A DNA stretch of 64,000 nucleotides from Biomphalaria glabrata (lineage: Eukaryota > Mollusca > Gastropoda > Planorbidae). This document shows, in pieces, positions 57,787 to 64,000 of this stretch (its first letter is position 1; each line of letters begins with the position of its first letter). The position numbers and the translations under genes were made by a program. The DNA lies in the NCBI RefSeq assembly GCF_947242115.1, contig NC_074713.1:29250697-29314696 (forward strand). Direction: 5' to 3'. The notes under the pieces are model-generated. The model was given only the letters and a program-made list of their open reading frames with translations, made no database searches and was not told the origin of the DNA.

Positions 57787-57837
57787 TGTTGCTGGTTATT
57801 GTGTTCATGTGGTTCTAAAGAAATTTAATGACTGCAT

Positions 57838-57936
57838 GACTGGGGATGGGAGCGGCCAGGGTTTGAACTTGGGACCATCAATAAATCTAAGCGACAGTCC
57901 GGAGCGCAAGCCGCTCCACCAGGCAGCCATCCATAG
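57838..57936 (-). mobile_element. SINE, family A, head only
   Basis: Minus strand: GGATGGCTGCCTGGTGGAGC, GGCTTGCGCTCCGGACTGTC, then GGTTTGAACTTGG... and GGCCGCTCCCATCCCC. The SINE tail is missing. A second partial head (GGATGGCTGCCTGTTCAAGC) follows at 57969-58003, with TTAAATAACATTAACATTAT-like flanks on both, so the head and flank were duplicated together. Confidence 0.8.
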
Positions 57937-58369
57937 ATATATAATATATAATTTAAATAACATTAACATTATATGAGCAAACCGCTTGAACAGGCAGCCA
58001 TCCATATATTTAAATCACATTAACATTATATGTAATCATTGTATTTTTAAAATGTGTATTGTAAATTATTGAAATTTTTTTTTCCATATGTTCATTAAGC
58101 AATTGCAATAAAAACTTAACTCATTAAAGTGGTATCCTTTGTCTGCAAATAAAATTGCTATACAACACCACACATTTGTTTTCATGTTGTGTTATTTCTG
58201 TTGTGATGCTTGCTATCATTAGTGTGTACATTAAGTTGTAAAGCAACTGATCAATTTTATATTCTAATAACATATGTAGATGTAATACTGTTTATAGAAA
58301 AGTCATAACATACATGACTACACGTTAATGAGTTACAGACTATATCATTAGCCTAAGCACTAATGCAAA

Positions 58370-59045
58370 CATTCAGCCAGGTGTGCTACAGTTCAGTTTA
58401 CAACACACTACAGTTTACAACACACACAAAGCAGTCTTCAATCACTTAGTGTGTATATTAAGTAAATACATAAACTCTAGACCTAGTAATTAGTCTACTT
58501 TAATAATACGTCTGTTTATAGTTATGAGGATCTAAGTCTGATCTAGTACTTAATCTACTTTAATACGTCTGTTTATAGTTATGAGTATCTAATTCTAGAC
58601 CTAGTAATTTGTCTAGTTTAATAATATGTCTGTTTATAGTTATGAGAATCTAAGTCTAGACATAGTAATTTGTCTAGTTTAATAGTACGCCTGTTTATAG
58701 TAATGAGAATCTAAGTCTAGATCTAGTAATTTGTCTAGTTTAATAATACGTCTGTTTATAGTTATGAGCATCTAAGTCTAGACCTAGTAATTTGTCTAGT
58801 TTAATAATACGTCTGTTTATAGTTATGAGGACAACAACTACATGTTGGTTGTGTTACATTTTACAACACTTCGCCTAAGCGCTAATGCTAACACAATCAC
58901 TTAGTGTGTATATTAAGTAAATACATAAAGTCTAGATCCAGTGATTAGTCTAGTTTAATAATACGTCTGTGTATGGTCATCAGGACAACTACACGCTGGC
59001 TGTGTTACAGTTTACAACACTTCGCCTAAGCGCTTACACACAGCC
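58370..59045 (+). repeat. Nested repeats: about 60-bp units within a larger duplication
   Basis: ACGTCTGTTTATAGTTATGA (or variants) recurs at about 58507, 58565, 58625, 58686, 58746 and 58807, giving six units of about 60 bp with CTAGACCTAGTAATTTGTCT. Around them a larger duplication places CAATCACTTAGTGTGTATAT and AAGTAAATACATAAA at 58439 and 58895, and GTGTTACA...ACAACACTTCGCCTAAGCGC at about 58850 and 59004. No coding is supported. Confidence 0.85.
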
Positions 59046-59554
59046 AGGCTCTGGTTACGATCAGAAACAATGGTCGCTGACCTACTACGTCACAAACCAG
59101 CCTTACGGCCTGGGGTCACGGAGGTCACGATTTGGCACCCCCCCCCCCCCATCTAGTTATTTAGGCACCAGCCCACTAGGCATTTCCCTTGTTGCCCATA
59201 TAGCCAGTCTACCCCTGATTGAAATAAATATAAACAAGGTAATGAGATTTTGTTTTCAAAAGATTATTGCTCTCCTGAAAACTCTAACCAAAAATATTTA
59301 ATAATAAGAAAGATATTCATGTTTTCAGGAGACACTAAGCATGTTCTTTAAAGCGTGATATGACCAACAAATTTTGTCGAAATTTGACTTAATTCATGCA
59401 CAACGTTTTTATTTGTCAATATTTCCATAGCAAATTTTCAGGAGACTTGACATGTTCTTTAAGACATTATATAACTCCCAAATCCTTCATCTTAACCACC
59501 TTTTGATTCAACCTTTTCATTGATCTCTGGTTTAATCCCAGGTCACAAACTTAC

Positions 59555-62363
59555 CAACTGATAGACAAACGTGTCTTTGAAGATCAATTGAAATGTCACT
59601 CTGTGAACAAAAATTGTAAGTGAGTAGTTTCCCTTTGGAAAAAAAAAACTTTTTTTTTCTATTTGATGGTGATTTTGATTAAAAATAACAATGATTTTAA
59701 AGAGTGGGGGCTAAAAAACAGCGCCGGTCCTAGCAATTGCAGGGCCCTATGCGATTCAGGTTGCGTGGGCCTATTCTGGGTATGGATAAGGATAATAAGT
59801 GAAAATTAAGATTTGTATTAAAAAATAAATTCGTCTTTGCATTTTATAAATTCTTAACTAAGTACAAAATTTACTTTACTTATCATACTGCCTTTCCTTG
59901 ACTTTTGGCTGGAAAGATTGCAACAACATCCATGTTTCCAGCCAACTATTTTCGCTGTCACAAGAAGAAACAACAGGATGAAATTTAAAACTTTCATACA
60001 CAACCACAAGCTCTTTCACATTAACCCTTATCTGAGAGATACCGATTACATCTGCTCGTTGTGACTTATGTCTGACGTACAATCCAATATCACTGCATTC
60101 TTGATGTCTCGAAGGATAGAATTCACAACAGCATCAGCTACTTTAGTAATAAGTTCGTTTTGAATCTTCTTTCCCTGGTAAAGATAATGAATTTCTGCAT
60201 TCGTAACAAGTCGAATTTGTTCCCTTATTACTGGATCAAACTTTGCGAGTAATTCTACTAGACCAGGAAATTCCCATTACTTGGCTCTTTAAGTCTTTCA
60301 ATGGTCCCTCTGAAAGTTAAATTGCGCTTCACTAGAAATCGTACAATTGCAACTAGTCCAAAGTTTAGTTTCAAAATAAAGCATCTCCTGGTGAACTTTG
60401 TCAATGCCTGTTTTTTTTTTTTTTACAAGTCTTGCTCGAGCTTCACAGCAGCTGGTCATGGGGTCTAAATGCCTTTGCGATTTTTCATGCTCTGCTAGCC
60501 TTTTGCCACTGGTCAAATCCTTCATTTAAAAAGGAACTTTTTTGTTTTTCCAATAGACAACAGTAGAAACAATAGATCTTGTCTGCTGACACAGAATATA
60601 TCATCCAACGACACAAAACACTTTCACTCAGTTGGTTTGCAATGCATTTAAGGGAAATGTCTACCAACCTTATTTTTCAGAAACTTCTTTAAATAAATCT
60701 CAGGTGCATCTTTTTGTAATAAATAGTTAATACAAGATCTTTCCATTTTTTCTAGACACATGGCAGGATAATCCAGATTTCTCAAGGAATCGACGACATT
60801 TAGCTCATCTATAACATGATCAGTTATTGCATCATTTTCTTCTTCTCACCACTCACCACTGCAGTTTTTGCATTCTTCATAGAATCTGTTTCAGCTGTCT
60901 CACTAGAAGTAATTATGTTCTCATTTTCGGGTTTTGATCATTTAAAAAAAAACGTATTCTAGTTCTATTGGAACTTTCGTTTCGATTAAAATTCGCACTA
61001 TTATTATATTTTTATTTAAATATGAAAGCTGACAATGCTTTTTTATTTGCGTAAGATTTGTGTTTCCATATAACAATTTTGTTTAATTTTCAGGAGATTT
61101 TTAAAATAATTTCCACGACTTTTTTGTATATTTTGCATCATTATGCAATTAGAGATATACTTAGCGCGGGGCATATGAAAGCACGGGGCCCACTGTGGCT
61201 GCATAGGTTGCAGTGGCTTAAGACCGGCCCTGCTAAAAAAGGCTCTTTTTTTCTATGTTAATATGTATAGGGGGTGTGACATCGGGTAGTGACCAAGACA
61301 ATTATTTAACTTCGAAGTTTCACTATCCAAATAAATTTTTATTTTCGTTTTATAAATATCAATTTAAATTATCTATAAAGGCTGTGCATTTTCCTTTAAT
61401 TGTATACCAAATATAACACTTTCTGATAATAAACAGGGTAGTGGAATATAAATGACTAAAATGAATAATTACGTCAGAACAATGAAAATAATTACAGAGA
61501 AACAGTTTTAAAAATGTTAAAAATTAAAGGAAGTTAAAATGTTACTATACTTAAGTTTTGATATTGGCCTCATTAAGTAACTAGCTTCATACTGGAGAGA
61601 TGTTACACCATTTTTTGTCAGAAGCTGTTTTCTTTGGGTCAATATAACTTCTGAAGTTTTGCCATGACTCTAAAATAGAAGAGATAAAAAAAAAGCCTAA
61701 ACTAGAAAAACCTTTTAAAAATAATGTAGAATTTATTTCCCTTGTTTTTATATTAACCAAAATTATTCGTTTCCAAGCATTAATAAACTAATGGGTTTAT
61801 TTTTTATTGATTTATCTCTCAAGATTTAACTTGATCAGAGAATGGATGTGGAAAAAAAAGTGTACAATTATCTAAAAGACTGATTGGTTAATTATATTTT
61901 GTTAGGTATAGTACCATACAATACTTAATTGTATAAAGCAGTTGTTTCCATAACTTTTTCCTTAACTGAGCACTTTGCAAATTCTGAGCTGAATACTTTT
62001 TTTCATTACTTAGAGAGATAAATTTGGTAGCCTTCTGGTTAAGTATTCCAGTTGTTTGTGGAACACTTATACGGAGCTTGCTGAACACAAGGGTTCCACT
62101 AAACACAGTTTGGGAAACACAGGTTAAAGGTTGAAAAACAAACAAACAACATGATTGGCCTACCTCCCCTAGTTCTTCCAAAAAAACAGAAAACTTAACA
62201 TTCTGTAATTCCTTTTTCTTTTGCTTAGACACTCCAATTACTAATTTAATTATCTTTTCTTCATTGTTCAAACTTTTGTTTACAAAGTAAAAACCATCTT
62301 TAGGATGAATTTCCAACGCCATGATACCAATTTTCCTAAATTCATCATCTTGTATTGTACTAT
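59555..62363 (-). CDS. Unrecognised host gene, three phase-consistent exons
   Basis: Exons by splice signals: 62363-62164, 61669-61551, 59600-59555. The joined frame stays open: it includes DDEFRKIGIMALEIHPKDGF, YFVNKSLNNEEKIIKLVIGV, SKQKKKELQNVKFSVFLEEL, then ESHGKTSEVILTQRKQLL, SLQYEASYLMRPISKLK and VTFQLIFKDTFVYQL. Acceptors (TTTCAG, TTTTAG, TTCACAG) and donors (GTAGGC, GTATAG, GTAAGT) are good. The first exon shown begins mid-codon, so upstream exons lie beyond 62363. No further exon is found downstream; reading on past 59555 would stop after three codons. I do not recognise the family. It reads toward SCCPDH on the same strand, and a hAT element sits in its second intron. Confidence 0.65.
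59719..61232 (-). mobile_element. hAT transposon, GGGCCGG family, with ZMYM1-like transposase relic
   Basis: It begins CAGCGCCGGTCCTAG and ends AAGACCGGCCCTG. The exact 8-bp target duplication CTAAAAAA lies at 59711-59718 and 61233-61240. Minus-strand pieces encode the TTF-type zinc-finger region of hAT transposases related to ZMYM1-like proteins: CRWMIYSVSADKIYCFYCCL, FLNEGFDQWQKA and RLAEHEKSQRHL. The catalytic part is largely missing and frames are broken. At 1.5 kb it is a deletion derivative, and the likely source of the MITEs at 42613 and 51318. Confidence 0.9.
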
Positions 62364-64000
62364 CTGAAATTACACATGGATTTTATTTAGAGAACAATCT
62401 GCATGAAGAAGAAATACCCTAGCTACGCCACTGCCTGATTTTAACAATGAGTAGCAATTCTTTACTAATACATAATAAAACCAGTGGCGTCACTAGGGGG
62501 TGAGGTTAGGGTTTATGTTTTTAGCTTCTAGAGAGCAGGCCCGCTGCAAGATGCCTTTCTAAAGATGAGGATGATCTTAGGACAAGCCCATTACAAACTC
62601 GTATGAACTACTGCAGCTTTTATCAAGATGTGGTGGGGGGGGGGGGGGGGCACCCCTTGAGAAGGGGGCCAACATTCTCTCATGAGGACGGGATGCCCTG
62701 GATGATGGGGATAGGGTGAAGCAATTCGAATTATTTTACACAGGTAAGTATAATTAAAAAAGTTGTCTCTTTGTCGTAGATATCAATCAAATTTTGAATA
62801 TTAACTCATTGAAATGTCATTATCAATGTTTAAAAAGTAAAAATAGTGTAAGATAAAGACTTCTTATTTTCTACTAATAAGAATCTTTTAAAATGTTAAA
62901 ATGTGTACAGTTTTTATTCAAAATACCAACGTTTTGGACCTAGAGTAACTTACATCTATTGAACACCTTCGTTTTAAGGTACTTATCGAACACCCCATTG
63001 TATTTTTAAAAATTCTCCTTTATTTCGATGATTATGACAAAACTAGTCCATTCCTATTGTGCATCGTCAATTTGTTTATAGTCAAGGTATATTTAGTTTC
63101 ATTTTCACCCAAGGATCATTTTTTTTACTTATATTCAAAGTGCATTGGTAATATTGGTATAAAAATTTAACTTTTTTTGACCTCTTAGGAAGAGTGAAGT
63201 GAGTCTCGGGTTAAGGGTATTTTTTAATGCCAATGACGCTTCAGCTCAACAAAACCTATATAATACGCTTCTAATTAGGCTGAGAAATATTTGCAACTAT
63301 TTTTTTGTAAAGTATCCTTTGCTACCTAAACATGAAAATTGAGGTTTAAAAAGGGGGTGTTCGATAATAGCTGTTTTAATATAAGCAATCTCAGCTTCGT
63401 AAGATATCGAACACCATTTTAATGTTAAAAATAAACATCAAAGGGATATAACCCAAAGAAGACAAAATATTTAAATTATATATTTTTTAATTGTTTTTTT
63501 TAAATAATGTAATGCAAAGTACAGATATAAATTACCCATGTGTTACAATTTGTATCAGCTTTTTGTGGTTTACCATAAATGTACTATATTTTTCTAAGTA
63601 AATAGATTTACATTGATATGCACTAATTGTACCCTTTTTAAAAGCTTGATTTTATGACACATATAGTTTGATGCTATTATCATTGATGTGGTAACACATG
63701 TTCAATGAATAGAGAATAATATAACACAGGAACAATGAATTTAGAATATATCCAGTTGTGTTGTTTTGTTTTCAGATGCCCCATTCTATTAACTTCTGAA
63801 TTATGTGTTATTAATAAAATGAAAGGGCTAAGGGGGAGGTATAGAATGTAGATATGGTATTTTGAAATAAAAATGTCTTTAGTAGGTAAAAAAAAAAAAG
63901 GGGGGGGGGGGGGAGAAACAGTCAAGACACTGTATCAAGAGATCATCAATAATTGATCGACCATTAAAATGTGACGTCAGCCTCAAATACATAGTCAGTT
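62364..64000 (-). other. Upstream region of the unrecognised gene, no exon placed
   Basis: hAT-like termini occur close together: CCTAGCTACGCCACTG (ends about 62433) and CCAGTGGCGTCACTAGGGGG (62482), possibly a decayed CAGTGGCG-type MITE. G-runs lie at 62633-62650 and 63901-63913. Further exons of the minus-strand gene probably lie here or beyond, but none is clear. Confidence 0.35.

Overview
The window is eukaryotic nuclear DNA: AT-rich, with intron-containing genes, tRNA-derived SINEs, LINEs, hAT-type DNA transposons and a 5S rRNA gene. Many patches are built from TCTAGATCT-like words. Together with the SINE types, these point to a gastropod mollusc, probably a freshwater planorbid snail (Biomphalaria/Bulinus-like). 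That assignment is an inference from remembered genome style, not a database match.

Layout. 1-8060 is one uninterrupted satellite array of 58-bp monomers with a 17-monomer higher-order period. 8061-20300 is a transposon graveyard: a probable solo LTR fossil, three copies of one LINE family (9238-10442 minus, 12266-14202 plus, 17685-20300 minus; the last holds an 848-codon open frame), and two inverted-repeat-bounded segments. 20300-32300 holds a small MITE, a 5S rRNA gene (23812-23930), a 2.06-kb composite hAT element with a captured LINE end (24056-26115), and a 3-kb nested inverted-repeat element carrying an array of CRE-like sites (26645-29627). 32319-38899 (plus) is a 12-exon zinc-transporter gene of the ZnT6/SLC30A6 type with an in-frame TAG at a conserved Trp position. 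39133-43240 is hAT elements, a LINE C-terminal relic and a SINE. 44755-54234 (minus) is a saccharopine-dehydrogenase-like oxidoreductase gene (SCCPDH type), resolved into 12 coding exons. Its exons 2-3 have been tandemly duplicated, and the upstream copy is decaying. 55300-59000 holds short duplicated exon-like cassettes, SINEs and tandem repeats. 59555-62363 (minus) shows three phase-consistent exons of an unrecognised gene with a hAT element in one intron.

The most unusual structure is at 47364-48224. A 54-bp minisatellite of 16 units has grown out of the 3' splice site of SCCPDH exon 10. Every unit repeats the branch-point-like, polypyrimidine and AG signals. Because 54 is a multiple of three and the unit is open in the exon's frame, use of an upstream AG would insert 18-residue blocks in frame. 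A second theme is the LINE family's short hairpin-forming 3' tail. It recurs in the tRNA-derived SINEs and as tiny LINE-tail scraps, which suggests that this LINE mobilises the SINE.

Exon boundaries below were placed by eye from splice signals, phase continuity and remembered family sequence. Repeat boundaries come from terminal repeats and target-site duplications where stated.
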